The translations under genes were made by a program, and so were the position numbers. The notes under the pieces are model-generated. The model searched no databases. It was not told where the DNA came from and saw only the letters and a program-made list of their open reading frames with translations. From assembly GCF_947495845.1 (NCBI RefSeq), contig NZ_CANMAO010000018.1:1-64000 (forward strand): a stretch of 64,000 nucleotides of DNA. Reading direction: 5' to 3'. Within the stretch, counting starts at the first letter, position 1, and the number at the start of each line of letters is the position of its first letter. Shown in pieces: positions 26,101 to 35,510 of the stretch. Origin of the DNA: an uncultured Endozoicomonas sp. (GTDB taxonomy: Bacteria; Pseudomonadota; Gammaproteobacteria; Pseudomonadales; Endozoicomonadaceae).

Positions 26101-27975
26101 ATCCAACGACACCCGGTTATCAAAACTCAGCAGAAAATCATGAATATAAATTTTCGCGCCGCTGCTGGACCGAATCAGGTAAGGGTATTCACCAATCACT
26201 CTTAACCCAAGGTTTTCAATAATGGGAATTTGATCCGCCAGCGGCAAAGGCTCCACATAGTGATAAAGCTTTAAATGCAGCTGATCCGGTTGATCATTCA
26301 GAGAACGATAAAACTCCATGGAAATCGGATTTTCACTGTGCATCAGCTCAAAATGACGCAAGTCCGTCACCGCTGATTGTGGCGTAAACGCTTCCTGATA
26401 GGCCGCACTGAAACCATTAGAAAATTGCCCCAGCAGACGATTACCGCGCACTTCACCAAACGCTTCTAAAGAAGCATCTCTGAGGTCATCATTCCAGGAA
26501 GCTGCCGCCATAATCACTTCCCGGGTGATAATATCCAGACTGTAATCAATGCGGCTTTTTAACTTAAAGACAAAGTGGACCCGGGCAAGGATGGATTCTG
26601 AGAAATAGGTTGTAAACTCACTGTCCTCAGCTTCAAGGCGTTCACACAGAATCCCCTCGATCCGTTTGCGAAAGCTGGTGCTGTAGATGTCTCTGGGTAC
26701 AAAAACCAGAGCGGAGCAAAATGGGCCATAAGGATCCTGACGAATAAATACCTTTATCTGTTTGCGTTCCTGAATGCGCAAAATGGATAAAGCGGTTTCG
26801 AACAATTCGCCCTGCGTCGTCTGAAACAATTCATCCCGAGGGTAGATATCCAGAATTTGCACCAGATCTTTCCCGTGATGACTTTGTGGATCCAAACCTG
26901 AACGTTGAAGAATGTCATTAAGCTTGTTACGAATATGGGGGATTTCATAAGGCGTTTTGCGATACACCGGAGAAGTATAAAGCCCGACAATGCGAGATTC
27001 ACCCACAATACGACCCTGCTCATCAAACCGTCTGACAGTAATAAAATCAGGATACGCTGGCCGGTGCACACTGGATCGAATGGCCGCTTTGGAAAACGAC
27101 AGCCTTTCCGTTTGTTCAAAAAAATCATGCTCAATAAACGGCTGAAGTAATAACTGTCTGAACCCACCCTGCTCAGAAGGCCTTAACAAACCCCGAAGAT
27201 GCTCCGGTGGGCGGATTAGCTTTCGTTGTTCATCTTTATCAACAACGACAAATTCTTCATAACCTAAAAACGTAAAATTGTCGTCCAGCAGCCATTCCAA
27301 AAATGCCTGAACTTCGTCTTCTTCCTTCAGCAGATCACCCGGCAGCGACTTCATTTTCCCCACCTGCCCTGCCAGCTGTTTAACCCTGTCGGTCATGTCC
27401 TGAAAGTCGTCCACCACACGGCTGACGTCAGACAACACCGCCTGCAGCTGTGCTGCCAGATCGTCCAGCTCCTCCTGATCTTCGCAGCGGTCAATTTCCA
27501 GATAGAGCATCGCTTCCCGGCTGACAAACTCGCCTTCCTCCCGCTCATCGGAGAACACCATCATGCAATCTTCTGATCGGCGTGAGTACAACACACCATT
27601 GCGCAGCAGGTGAATGGTGGTACCAACTTCATTCAGTTTCATGCGCACAGAGTCCACCACAAACGGCATATCCCGGTGCAAAATGCGAACCACCGTGTGG
27701 GTCGAATGCCAACCATGATGGTTGTACTCAGGGTTGATTACTTCGATCCGAGGCGCTGCCGGATCATGATAGGAAATGAAGTCCCAGAATGAGCGGGTTG
27801 AGCCGAGCGTATCCTGCCAATTGCCAGAGGTCAGGTCCTGATGGGTATCCAGAGCATAATACCGGAAAGCAAAGTCTCGAAAATTATCCACTTCCTCCAC
27901 CGGCAGATGGGGGGAAATGTCGTCTATTAGCTTATCCAGTGTTTCCTCGCGCTCTAGATTTGTTAACTGCCCCAT
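23119..27975 (-). CDS. gdhB: NAD-specific glutamate dehydrogenase (GDH180 class)
   Basis: A 1618-residue NAD-dependent glutamate dehydrogenase of the large L_180 class, converting glutamate to 2-oxoglutarate and ammonium, mainly catabolic. The N-terminal ~680 residues contain ACT-like regulatory modules. The catalytic core follows, with RGGKVARGGLRWSDR and VPVGAKGGFVPKRLP (substrate Lys), then DMSGDVFGNGML and the NAD-binding IGEGGNLGVSQLGR. I prefer the ATG giving MGQLTNLERE, with GGAGAGG eight bases upstream, over a TTG five codons earlier. It is monocistronic and its length is normal for the class. Confidence 0.95.
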   Translation of the reverse strand: MGQLTNLEREETLDKLIDDISPHLPVEEVDNFRDFAFRYYALDTHQDLTSGNWQDTLGSTRSFWDFISYHDPAAPRIEVINPEYNHHGWHSTHTVVRILHRDMPFVVDSVRMKLNEVGTTIHLLRNGVLYSRRSEDCMMVFSDEREEGEFVSREAMLYLEIDRCEDQEELDDLAAQLQAVLSDVSRVVDDFQDMTDRVKQLAGQVGKMKSLPGDLLKEEDEVQAFLEWLLDDNFTFLGYEEFVVVDKDEQRKLIRPPEHLRGLLRPSEQGGFRQLLLQPFIEHDFFEQTERLSFSKAAIRSSVHRPAYPDFITVRRFDEQGRIVGESRIVGLYTSPVYRKTPYEIPHIRNKLNDILQRSGLDPQSHHGKDLVQILDIYPRDELFQTTQGELFETALSILRIQERKQIKVFIRQDPYGPFCSALVFVPRDIYSTSFRKRIEGILCERLEAEDSEFTTYFSESILARVHFVFKLKSRIDYSLDIITREVIMAAASWNDDLRDASLEAFGEVRGNRLLGQFSNGFSAAYQEAFTPQSAVTDLRHFELMHSENPISMEFYRSLNDQPDQLHLKLYHYVEPLPLADQIPIIENLGLRVIGEYPYLIRSSSGAKIYIHDFLLSFDNRVSLDLQKVGPVFQEAFEKIWFREAENDRFNRLVLSAGLNWRQVSMLRAYARYLKQIGVGFSQSYIAETLCNNIDIARLLVALFEVRFNPNLALSIEQRLARQQQIQQKVLQSLDQVSVLSEDKVVRCYQHVIKATQRTNFYQVDSSGDQKPYISLKMAAREIPDMPKPVPLYEIFVYSPLVEGVHLRGGKVARGGLRWSDRVEDFRTEILGLVKAQQVKNSVIVPVGAKGGFVPKRLPVDGTREEILEEGVRCYKTFIRGLLDITDNLVDGEVAQPEKVVIYDDDDTYLVVAADKGTATFSDIANEIADEYQFWLGDAFASGGSVGYDHKKMGITAKGAWVSVQRHFREQGINVQEDVISAIGIGDMSGDVFGNGMLCSQTIAMVGAFNHLHIFVDPNPDVFRSYEERCRLFALPRSSWADYNRDLISRGGGIFSRQAKSISISEEMKKRFTISANQLPPNELIRCMLRAPVDLLWNGGIGTYIKSMDETHADVGDKANDPLRVNGCEVQAKVIGEGGNLGVSQLGRMEYAAYGGRLNTDFIDNSAGVDCSDHEVNIKILLNDRVVSGDMTIKQRNELLESMTEEVSTLVLTNNYRQTQAISVVESDIATRMGEYRRFMEYLEEQGRLDRSIEFLPDNETITERMGSNKGLTRPELSLLVSYSKSDLKEALLNSDIIDDEYLAREAFTAFPRVLVREFPEAIKHHRLRREIVATQIANHLIDMMGVTFIHRLQITTGASAPEIARAFSVSRDMFDIAYFWNSIEKLDLVVSSELQYKMIASVIKLLRRTTRWLIRLKRQDLIAADCVAHYRPKLQHFLGCFMEAMGNEEQEELKRAVADLASQGVPEDLALMVTGQRYLLSALPVIRVADETGVSLDLAVKTFFAIGSRLELDWYGKALSQLKVTSHWQSLARDSARDELNWQQRKLSVGLIRMIRDDMSIEQTIDQWIADHQVLVTRWQTMLGDIRNTSQADLAIFSVANRELMDLAQVSLHGSNL

Positions 27976-28208
27976 CCTTGGCCTCTCCAATACCGATAAA
28001 ATAATAAAATCGTTTCAATAGGCATCGGCGTGTGCATACCTATATAAAGAAAACAAAGCCGTTTTTTTAAAGAATTCCGTAAAGCTTTCGCAAGCCTTGC
28101 TCATCAGGGGTTTCATTGTGAAAAAAGGCTTTGTAGAATTTTCAGTCACCGTTTCTGGCGTATACTCGTCAGACGTCGAATACTGTTGAACGTCCGGGTT
28201 GAGAAAGC

Positions 28209-29180
28209 ATGTCCACAAGCCACTGTTTTACACAGTTCAATCAGCTGAAACACTATCTATCCAGCACCATCATCGGTCAGGAGCACTTGGTCAATCGCCT
28301 GTTAATTTCCCTGCTCGCCGATGGTCACCTACTGGTTGAGGGCGCGCCCGGTCTGGCAAAAACCCGCGCCGTTAAAGCCCTGTCCGATGGTTTGGAGGCG
28401 GATTTCCATCGCATTCAGTTCACGCCAGACCTGCTCCCGGCAGACGTCACCGGTACCGATATTTATCTTCCCGAAGACGGTAGTTTCCGCTTTCAGCCCG
28501 GCCCGGTGTTTCACAACCTGATTCTGGCGGACGAAATCAACCGCGCGCCGGCCAAGGTGCAATCCTCTTTACTGGAAGCCATGGCGGAACGTCAGGTAAG
28601 TGTCGGCCAGAAAACCTACCCGCTGCCAGACGTATTTATGGTGATGGCAACCCAAAACCCCATCGAACAGGAAGGCACCTATCAATTACCAGAAGCCCAA
28701 CTGGATCGCTTTATCATGCATGTGCGGGTTGGCTATCCGGATGTAGAAGCAGAACGCGCCATTCTGAAACTGGCCCGGGGCGAAGCCATGAACAATCCGG
28801 TAGAGCAGCCCGAATCCTCCTTAACCCAGGAAAATATTCTGCAGGCTCGTCAGGAAGCGCTGACGGTGCATATGGAAGACTCTGTCGAGGAGTACATTGT
28901 TCAGCTGATTCATGCCAGCCGAAACCCGACACTTTACAGTGATCAGCTCGCCGGTTGGCTGGAATATGGCGCCAGCCCGCGGGGCACCATTGCTCTGGAT
29001 CGTTGCGCCCGCGCCCACGCCTGGCTGGAAGGCCGAGATTTTGTCAGCCCTGATGATGTGCAGGCCGTTGCCCATGATGTGCTTCGCCATCGCCTGCTGT
29101 TGACCTTTGAAGCAGAAGCGGAAGGAAAAGACGCTGACCATATCATCAGCCAGCTTCTCAACCTGGTTCCTGTCGCTTAA
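28209..29180 (+). CDS. MoxR-type AAA+ ATPase
   Basis: A 323-residue AAA+ ATPase and the first gene of a six-gene MoxR-Bat operon. Walker A is GAPGLAKT (about 46-53), Walker B is LILADEINR, and the sensor/ATQNPIEQEGTYQLPEAQLDRF segment is characteristic of MoxR. Such proteins act as chaperones that help insert cofactors or mature protein complexes together with von Willebrand A-domain partners. It diverges from gdhB across a short AT-rich gap. Confidence 0.95.
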   Translation: MSTSHCFTQFNQLKHYLSSTIIGQEHLVNRLLISLLADGHLLVEGAPGLAKTRAVKALSDGLEADFHRIQFTPDLLPADVTGTDIYLPEDGSFRFQPGPVFHNLILADEINRAPAKVQSSLLEAMAERQVSVGQKTYPLPDVFMVMATQNPIEQEGTYQLPEAQLDRFIMHVRVGYPDVEAERAILKLARGEAMNNPVEQPESSLTQENILQARQEALTVHMEDSVEEYIVQLIHASRNPTLYSDQLAGWLEYGASPRGTIALDRCARAHAWLEGRDFVSPDDVQAVAHDVLRHRLLLTFEAEAEGKDADHIISQLLNLVPVA

Positions 29181-29206
29181 CTCCCTTAGAAGGTGAAGAA
29201 AAAACC

Positions 29207-30151
29207 ATGAGTGGAGCGTATTGCACGTTACAGAGTTTGGTAAACCTGCGCTTGCAGGCCAAAGACCTGACTTTGTTCAAATCAGGGCGCAGTTTGCACC
29301 AGATGTTTGGGGGTGTCCGTTCACCGTTTAAAGGCCGTGGCGTGGATTTTGAAGAAGTTCGTGCCTATCAATTTGGCGACGATATCCGTTCCATCGATTG
29401 GCGCGTAACCGCCCGTCGTATGAAACCCCACACCAAAATCTTTCAGGAAGAACGGGAGCGCCCGGTGATGATTCTTCTGGATCAACGCCACTCTCTTTTT
29501 TTTGGTAGCCGACTGAATTTCAAATCCGTCACCGCCGCCGAAATTGCCGCACTGATTGCCTGGGCTACGCTCAATCATGGCGATCGCATTGGCGGCGTTA
29601 TTTTCAATGAACAAGAATTGCAGGAAACCCGACCAAAACGTTCGCGCAAAACCCTGATGCACTGGCTGAACCAGACCGAAACCATGAACCGCAAACTGTC
29701 CCTGGCTGCCGTCGCCAGCCACGATGCCGCCAACGGCATGGCTCGCGCCCTCCGCCATGTACGACGGGTAACCCACCCGGGCACGCAGATTTTTTTCATC
29801 AGTGATTTTCAACATATGAATGAAGAGTCTGCGCAGCATTTAGCCCAGCTGGCACGAAACAACGAAGTGATGGCCATCAACGTCAGCGACCCTCTGGAAC
29901 AGGAACTGCCAAAGCCCGATCAATATCGCATTACCGATGGTCTGCATACTCTGACAGTAAACACCGGCAGATCGGAACTAAGACGACAATTTCAACATAA
30001 CTATCAACAGCAGCAGGAACAGCTTCATTCCTTATTGTCTCGCTACCGCATCCCGTTGATTCAAGCCAGTGCCGCAGAACCCACCGCCACGCAAATGCTG
30101 GGCAGTCGCGCATTAACGCCGAAACCCGTATCAGCAAGGGAGCCATCGTAA
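29207..30151 (+). CDS. DUF58 domain protein
   Basis: A 314-residue DUF58 protein, the usual partner of MoxR. The family hallmark FEEVRAYQFGDDIRSIDWRVTARR is at about 45-68, followed by a von Willebrand-like fold with MILLDQRHSLFFGS. No membrane segment is evident, so it is probably cytoplasmic. GAAGGTGAAGAAA upstream supplies the ribosome binding site. Its stop overlaps the next start by one base (TAATG), so the operon is translationally coupled. Precise activity unknown. Confidence 0.93.
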   Translation: MSGAYCTLQSLVNLRLQAKDLTLFKSGRSLHQMFGGVRSPFKGRGVDFEEVRAYQFGDDIRSIDWRVTARRMKPHTKIFQEERERPVMILLDQRHSLFFGSRLNFKSVTAAEIAALIAWATLNHGDRIGGVIFNEQELQETRPKRSRKTLMHWLNQTETMNRKLSLAAVASHDAANGMARALRHVRRVTHPGTQIFFISDFQHMNEESAQHLAQLARNNEVMAINVSDPLEQELPKPDQYRITDGLHTLTVNTGRSELRRQFQHNYQQQQEQLHSLLSRYRIPLIQASAAEPTATQMLGSRALTPKPVSAREPS

Positions 30152-30630
30152 TGACGCCAAACGCTCCCACGTCCCTGCTTGATCAGCTGCGCCCCAATCA
30201 TCTGCCAGAACCCATTGGCTTTTGGCCACCGGCGATTGGTTGGTGGTTATTGGCTGCTGCGGTTATGAGCATCACGATACTTCTAGCCATGGTTGTATAC
30301 CGATATATTAAAAAGAACCGATACCGTTCCATGGCATTGTCAGAAGCACGACAGCTGCAAGATAATTTCCAAGGTCACCAGTCACCGCAGCGTTTTGCCC
30401 AGAACTGCAACGAACTGTTAAAAAGAGTGGCACTGCACGCTTACCCTGATCGTCAGGTGGCCGGGTTGCACGGTGAGCAATGGCGACAATTTCTGGCAGA
30501 AACGGGCAAAACACCGGATTTTGCCAACAGCAATGCCTTCAGCAATGATCGTTTTAACCCCAACGCGATGTTGAATACCGATAACACTTATGAACTAACC
30601 CGGCGATGGATCAAGAAACACCATGCTTGA
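30151..30630 (+). CDS. DUF4381 membrane protein of Bat operon
   Basis: A 159-residue protein with one membrane helix (IGWWLLAAAVMSITILLAMVVYRYI, about 27-50) and a cytoplasmic helical domain. It matches DUF4381, found only in MoxR-Bat operons between the DUF58 and BatA genes. Its end overlaps batA by eight bases. Role unknown; probably a scaffold for the neighbouring VWA proteins. Confidence 0.88.
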   Translation: MTPNAPTSLLDQLRPNHLPEPIGFWPPAIGWWLLAAAVMSITILLAMVVYRYIKKNRYRSMALSEARQLQDNFQGHQSPQRFAQNCNELLKRVALHAYPDRQVAGLHGEQWRQFLAETGKTPDFANSNAFSNDRFNPNAMLNTDNTYELTRRWIKKHHA

Positions 30631-31645
30631 GTTTCAATTTCTCTGGATACTGATCGCCCTGCCGCTTCCTTTGCTGGTCTATCGATTCACTCGACCCGCC
30701 AGTACCGGAGCCGAGCAGAGTGCTGCACTGCATATTCCCTTTTACCATGCGCTTTCTTCCATGGCCGGGGAGCATTACGTTGAAAAAGAACAAAATCATC
30801 GTCGTCTGCTGCTGCCCAGCCTGATCTGGGCTCTGTTATTAATTGCCGCCAGTCGTCCAGTATGGGTGGGCGACCCGGTGGAATTACAGAGCAGTGGCCG
30901 CGATTTGATGATGGCCGTGGATCTCTCCGGCAGTATGGAACAAGAAGATATGGTCTTGAATGGTCGCACCACCAATCGACTGGCCGCCACCAAATCCGTC
31001 ATGAATGACTTTATCCCTCGCCGCCGGGGTGACCGGCTTGGGCTGATACTGTTCGGCACCCAGGCGTACCTGCAAACACCATTAACCTTTGATCGCCAGA
31101 CGGTGAAAACCCTAATGGATGAATCCGCCATTGGCATGGCGGGTAACTACACCGCCATTGGTGATGCTTTGGGTCTTGCGGTCAAGCATCTGCGAAAACG
31201 TCCGGCCGACAGCCGGGTATTAATTCTGCTCACCGATGGCGCCAACACGGCCGGAGAAATATCCCCACAGCAGGCGGCCCAAATCGCCAGAGATGAAGGC
31301 ATTAAAATTTACACCATTGGTTTAGGTGCTGATGAAATGATCGTTCGCAGCCTGTTCGGCAATCGTCGTGTCAATCCATCCGCAGACCTTGATGAGAAAA
31401 CCCTGAGAGAAATGGCGGAGATGACCGGCGGTCGTTACTTCCGGGCACGAAATACGGAAGAATTAAATCAGATCTATGCGTTACTGGATCAACTGGAGCC
31501 TACGCCTCAGGAAACGCAGACATTTCGCCCCTCCAAAGGTTTGTTTTACTGGCCACTGGGTGTCGCGCTATTGCTAAGCCTTATTGCCGCATTCTTAAAA
31601 GCCGCCCCAACCAAATGGTGGCAACAAGAGAGGGCTGATACATGA
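30623..31645 (+). CDS. batA: BatA-like VWA-domain membrane protein
   Basis: A 340-residue inner-membrane protein with N-terminal hydrophobic segments (about 5-22 and 62-80), a von Willebrand factor A domain and a C-terminal membrane helix. The metal-ion-dependent adhesion site is intact: D100-L-S-G-S, with ILLTDGANTAG later. It overlaps batB by four bases (ATGA). Bat proteins are linked to envelope stress and aerotolerance in other bacteria; here the role is inferred from the operon. Confidence 0.93.
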   Translation: MLEFQFLWILIALPLPLLVYRFTRPASTGAEQSAALHIPFYHALSSMAGEHYVEKEQNHRRLLLPSLIWALLLIAASRPVWVGDPVELQSSGRDLMMAVDLSGSMEQEDMVLNGRTTNRLAATKSVMNDFIPRRRGDRLGLILFGTQAYLQTPLTFDRQTVKTLMDESAIGMAGNYTAIGDALGLAVKHLRKRPADSRVLILLTDGANTAGEISPQQAAQIARDEGIKIYTIGLGADEMIVRSLFGNRRVNPSADLDEKTLREMAEMTGGRYFRARNTEELNQIYALLDQLEPTPQETQTFRPSKGLFYWPLGVALLLSLIAAFLKAAPTKWWQQERADT

Positions 31646-33537
31646 TCGAAGCCATCAGCCAATTCCATTTTTTAAGACCGCTGTGGTTGCTGGCGCTCCT
31701 GCCCTGCCTTGGCCTTTTGTGGTTTTTCTGGAAGCAACAGCGCACAAAAGGCAACTGGAGTCGTGTTATTGCTCCAGAACTCCTGCCCTGGCTGCTAAAA
31801 GGAGGCAGCACCAAAACCACTCGCTGGCCACTGTCATTATTATTGGCCGGCTGGGTGATCACCTGTCTTGCAATGGCTGGCCCAACCTGGGAGAAACAAC
31901 CGGTACCTGTCAGCCAGAACCAGAACCCACTGGTGGTTGCCGTCGATCTCTCCTACATCATGTACACCGCCGACCTGCAACCTAACCGGCTGACCCGTAC
32001 CCGTTTCAAACTTCAGGATCTGTTTAACGAGCGCAAAGATGGTCTTTCTGCCATTGTCGCCTACGCTGGCTCAGCTCATACCGTTGCGCCACTGACCGAC
32101 GACAGTCGTACTTTAAATAATCTCACCAGGGCAATGAGCCCCGACATTATGCCAGCCCAGGGCAACAACCCCGTTCAGGCAATACAATCCGCCATGGATT
32201 TGCTGGCCCAGGGCAGCAATGATAAAGGCACGATTCTGCTGGTTACCGGATCCATCACCCAACGCCAGGCGGATGGCATTAATGGGTTATTAAAAGGTAA
32301 AGGCATCCGCCTCTCGATACTTGGCGTCGGAACAGAACAGGGAGCGCCAATCCCCTTACCGGATGGCGGATATTTGAAGGACCGACAGAGAACCATCGTC
32401 GTACCTCAACTGGAAACCGAAGCATTGCAGGCACTGGCCACCGCAAATGGTGGACAGTATCGAACAATGACGGTGGATAACGCTGATTTATCCGCTCTGC
32501 TCAGCGCCATTGATAATCCGTTGCTCGCAAATAGCGAGACCATCTCCGACCGCGAATTTGATCAATGGTATGACGCAGGATACTGGCTTGTCTGGTTATT
32601 ACTGCCCTTGGCATTGTTCGGTTTTCGTCGAGGCTGGCTAATGGTTCTGACAGTCACACTACTGCCCTTCAGTCAGGACTCCATGGCCCTGGAATGGCAG
32701 GACCTTTGGAAAACCCAAGATCAGCAAGCACAGGAAGCGCTGCAGGCCGGTGATGCCGCTCAAGCCGCTGCACAGTTTGATGACCCAGCGTGGAAAGCAG
32801 AAGCGCTGTTTCAGGCAGAACAATACGATCAATCCGCAGAAGTCTTGAATGCCAATCCTCAAACCGACCACGCCAACAACGCCTACAATCAGGCCAACGC
32901 TCTGGCAAAAGCAGGCAAGCTGGAAGACGCTCTGAAAGCATACGACAATGCTCTGTTACAGCAGCCTGACATGGAAGATGCCCAGTTCAACCGCGATCTG
33001 GTTGAGCAAATGCTGAAGCAACAACAGGAGCAACAACAGCAGCAGTCAGACAACAATCCGTCTAAAGAGCAATCCCAAGAGCAAGAGTCTCAAAATCCGC
33101 AGTCCCAGGGTGAGCAACAAAGTAGTCAGGATAATCAAAACCAACAACAACCGAACAGTGGACAGCAGTCGTCCGAAAACAATTCAGAAGAACAACCGCA
33201 ATCACCGACTAGTGATGGAGACGCCTCTGAAAACCAGCAGCGCAACGAGGAAAGTCAGCAGGCAGATAACGCCTCGGAAAAAGAACAGGAAACTCAGCAA
33301 GGTGAACAGCAGCAAGCGCAGAATCAGCCTGCAAATGAAAAGCCTGAAGCCACTGCCGATCAACCCTCTGAGCAATCGTCAATGGACGCTGTTGAAGAAA
33401 AGCCCATGACACCGGAACAGCAAGCCATCGAAAGCTGGCTAAGAACCATACCCGACGACCCGGGCGGTCTATTACGAAGAAAATTTATGCAACAACATAT
33501 GCAAAAACAAAGAACGAGGGAGGAAGGATCATGGTAG
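31642..33537 (+). CDS. batB: BatB-like VWA/TPR protein with degenerate metal site
   Basis: A 631-residue fusion. It has two N-terminal membrane helices, a VWA domain (about 95-290), another membrane helix near 315-340, then TPR repeats (ALFQAEQYDQSAEVLNANPQ and NANALAKAGKLEDALKAYDNA) and a 150-residue low-complexity tail rich in Gln, Ser, Glu and Asn. The MIDAS motif reads D102-L-S-Y-I instead of D-x-S-x-S, so metal binding is doubtful. In many bacteria the VWA and TPR parts are separate batB and batC genes. It overlaps batD by seven bases. Confidence 0.9.
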   Translation: MIEAISQFHFLRPLWLLALLPCLGLLWFFWKQQRTKGNWSRVIAPELLPWLLKGGSTKTTRWPLSLLLAGWVITCLAMAGPTWEKQPVPVSQNQNPLVVAVDLSYIMYTADLQPNRLTRTRFKLQDLFNERKDGLSAIVAYAGSAHTVAPLTDDSRTLNNLTRAMSPDIMPAQGNNPVQAIQSAMDLLAQGSNDKGTILLVTGSITQRQADGINGLLKGKGIRLSILGVGTEQGAPIPLPDGGYLKDRQRTIVVPQLETEALQALATANGGQYRTMTVDNADLSALLSAIDNPLLANSETISDREFDQWYDAGYWLVWLLLPLALFGFRRGWLMVLTVTLLPFSQDSMALEWQDLWKTQDQQAQEALQAGDAAQAAAQFDDPAWKAEALFQAEQYDQSAEVLNANPQTDHANNAYNQANALAKAGKLEDALKAYDNALLQQPDMEDAQFNRDLVEQMLKQQQEQQQQQSDNNPSKEQSQEQESQNPQSQGEQQSSQDNQNQQQPNSGQQSSENNSEEQPQSPTSDGDASENQQRNEESQQADNASEKEQETQQGEQQQAQNQPANEKPEATADQPSEQSSMDAVEEKPMTPEQQAIESWLRTIPDDPGGLLRRKFMQQHMQKQRTREEGSW

Positions 33538-35285
33538 GCCACTCTTCCAGAACACTATCGATTACTTTTGTCGCGCTATCGCTGCTGCTCTCATTATTGA
33601 TATCAGTAGGCGCCAGTGCCGATTTTACCGCCAGTGTTAACCGCACCACCATTGCGCCCCATGAATCACTGGAGCTAACCCTGCAAACCGATGAAAGCAC
33701 CGACGAGGCACCCGACCTCTCGACACTGGAATTTAACTTCGACGTCCTCGGTACCCGACAACACAGCCAGACCAGCTACACCAATGGCAAAATGTCTTAT
33801 TCCCGCAAGTGGATCATTACCCTGATTCCCAAGCAGGAAGGAACGGTAGTAATTCCACCGGTCTCTTTGGGCAAGGAGAAATCCCAACCCATTTCCATCA
33901 CGGTGACCAAGCAGAACACTCAAGACCCTTCCATAAATGACAGCCCGTTATTCATGAAGGCTGAGGTCAGTAATGAAAACATCTACGTACAACAAGAGTT
34001 GTTGCTGACCGTACAGATTTTTTACCGCATTCAGCTCTACGACGACAAACGTTTATCCAGTCTTGATCTGGATAACGCATTGGTTCAGCAACTCGGGGAA
34101 GCCCGAGAGTTCGACGACATTATCAGCGGCATTCGTTATCGCGGTATTGAATTGAAATACACCATTCACCCGCAATCGGCCGGTGAGTTAATTATTCCAC
34201 CATTAACATTCACCGGAACCGCAGCCGAAACACAGGATCCATTTGGCAGCTTCTTTTCCCGCAGCGGAAGACCGGTCACTGCCCGGTCTGCAGAACTGAA
34301 AATCAATGTAAAACCCAGCCCGGATAACTACCCGGCATCTGACGCCTGGCTACCGGCTCGCAATCTAACCCTTCAGGAACAGTGGAGCCAGCCTCTGGAT
34401 ACCCTCAAGGTCGGCGATGCTATTACCCGCACCATCACCGTCAATGCGGATGGCCTCAGTGCAGCCCAGTTACCTCCCATACTGATGCCACAGCCGGAAG
34501 GGGTGAACAGTTACCCCGATAAATCCAGCACAGAAGATCGCGAAACAGCCAACGGTATTCGTGGCCAACGAACCGATTCAATTGCCATGATTCCAACCCG
34601 TTCGGGCACCATTACTCTGCCTGTGATTGAGTACACTTGGTTTGATACGACCAGTGGCGAAATCAAAACCACCAGTCTGCCAGAAACAACCATTACCGTT
34701 GCTCCATCCAAGCAACCCATCGCCCCGGTTATCAACCAGCCATCGGCTACTGCTGTTCAAACACCATCAATCAATGAATGCCCAAAGCCAACGCCCGTAT
34801 CGGCTGATTCAAGCGACAGTTCTTTGTTACTTTGGCAGATTCTTTCTGGTGTATTCGCTCTACTTTGGTTGTTCACTTTAGGCCTGTGGAGGTTCAAACA
34901 ACCTACATCGAAGACCGAGATCTACGAGCAGAAAACCACACACAACAAAAAAATAAACAGTGAGGAACTGGCCGCTTTCGAACGATTGGCAGCCGCCTGT
35001 CAAAAAGAGGATGCCTCACAGGCATTGAATGAACTAAAAAGCTGGAGCCGTTTATATCTGAACAAAGGTCAACTCCATTCTCTGGCAGACAGTCTAAAGT
35101 TACTCGGCTCCCCTAAACTGGAGACTATCTGCAATGCATTGTCAGAAAGTCGCTACAGCACTCATCAGAAAACGGTGGATATTCAAAACCTCTTAACGGA
35201 AATAATCATCGAATGTCGTAGAATCCGCGATGAAAAGCCCCCAGAAAAAGGCGGGAAATCTCTCGGAAAGCTCTATCCGGAATAA
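33531..35285 (+). CDS. batD: BatD-like protein
   Basis: A 584-residue protein with a signal peptide (LLLSLLISVGASADF), a periplasmic region built of two or three Ig-like beta domains of the BatD family (VNRTTIAPHESLELTLQTD, the GTVVIPPVSLG strand pattern), one membrane helix (LLLWQILSGVFALLWLFTLGLW, near 440) and a cytoplasmic helical tail. It is the last gene of the MoxR-Bat operon and is followed by a hairpin. Function unknown beyond the operon association with envelope integrity. Confidence 0.92.
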   Translation: MVGHSSRTLSITFVALSLLLSLLISVGASADFTASVNRTTIAPHESLELTLQTDESTDEAPDLSTLEFNFDVLGTRQHSQTSYTNGKMSYSRKWIITLIPKQEGTVVIPPVSLGKEKSQPISITVTKQNTQDPSINDSPLFMKAEVSNENIYVQQELLLTVQIFYRIQLYDDKRLSSLDLDNALVQQLGEAREFDDIISGIRYRGIELKYTIHPQSAGELIIPPLTFTGTAAETQDPFGSFFSRSGRPVTARSAELKINVKPSPDNYPASDAWLPARNLTLQEQWSQPLDTLKVGDAITRTITVNADGLSAAQLPPILMPQPEGVNSYPDKSSTEDRETANGIRGQRTDSIAMIPTRSGTITLPVIEYTWFDTTSGEIKTTSLPETTITVAPSKQPIAPVINQPSATAVQTPSINECPKPTPVSADSSDSSLLLWQILSGVFALLWLFTLGLWRFKQPTSKTEIYEQKTTHNKKINSEELAAFERLAAACQKEDASQALNELKSWSRLYLNKGQLHSLADSLKLLGSPKLETICNALSESRYSTHQKTVDIQNLLTEIIIECRRIRDEKPPEKGGKSLGKLYPE

Positions 35286-35293
35286 AACAATAA

Positions 35294-35324
35294 AGAGGCA
35301 TGGGGTAGAATACCCTATGCCTCT
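35294..35324. terminator. Hairpin at the end of the MoxR-Bat operon
   Basis: AGAGGCAT plus GGGGTA, a GAA loop, then TACCCT and ATGCCTCT give a 14-bp stem with one G-U pair, nine bases after the batD stop. No U run follows, so it may terminate inefficiently or stabilise the mRNA end. Confidence 0.6.
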
Positions 35325-35510
35325 AAGGCCATTAAAATGTACACAATTACACTTTTGATAAGATAATTACCAATGGTTACACTTTAATCTGCTGAATTCT
35401 TTAGAAAATGACTTCGATCAATTTGTGTCTTTCCGCCCATCCTGTACTATCACACCCTCAAAACCTTTGACTGATTCACCATCCAGTTGTCGAGAATACT
35501 GTCTGTGCCG

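Noticed and set aside
32980-33400. Low-complexity tail of batB as a separate repeat element
   Set aside because: It stays in frame with the TPR part and varies in codon use; it is ordinary Gln/Ser/Glu-rich coding DNA, not a mobile repeat.
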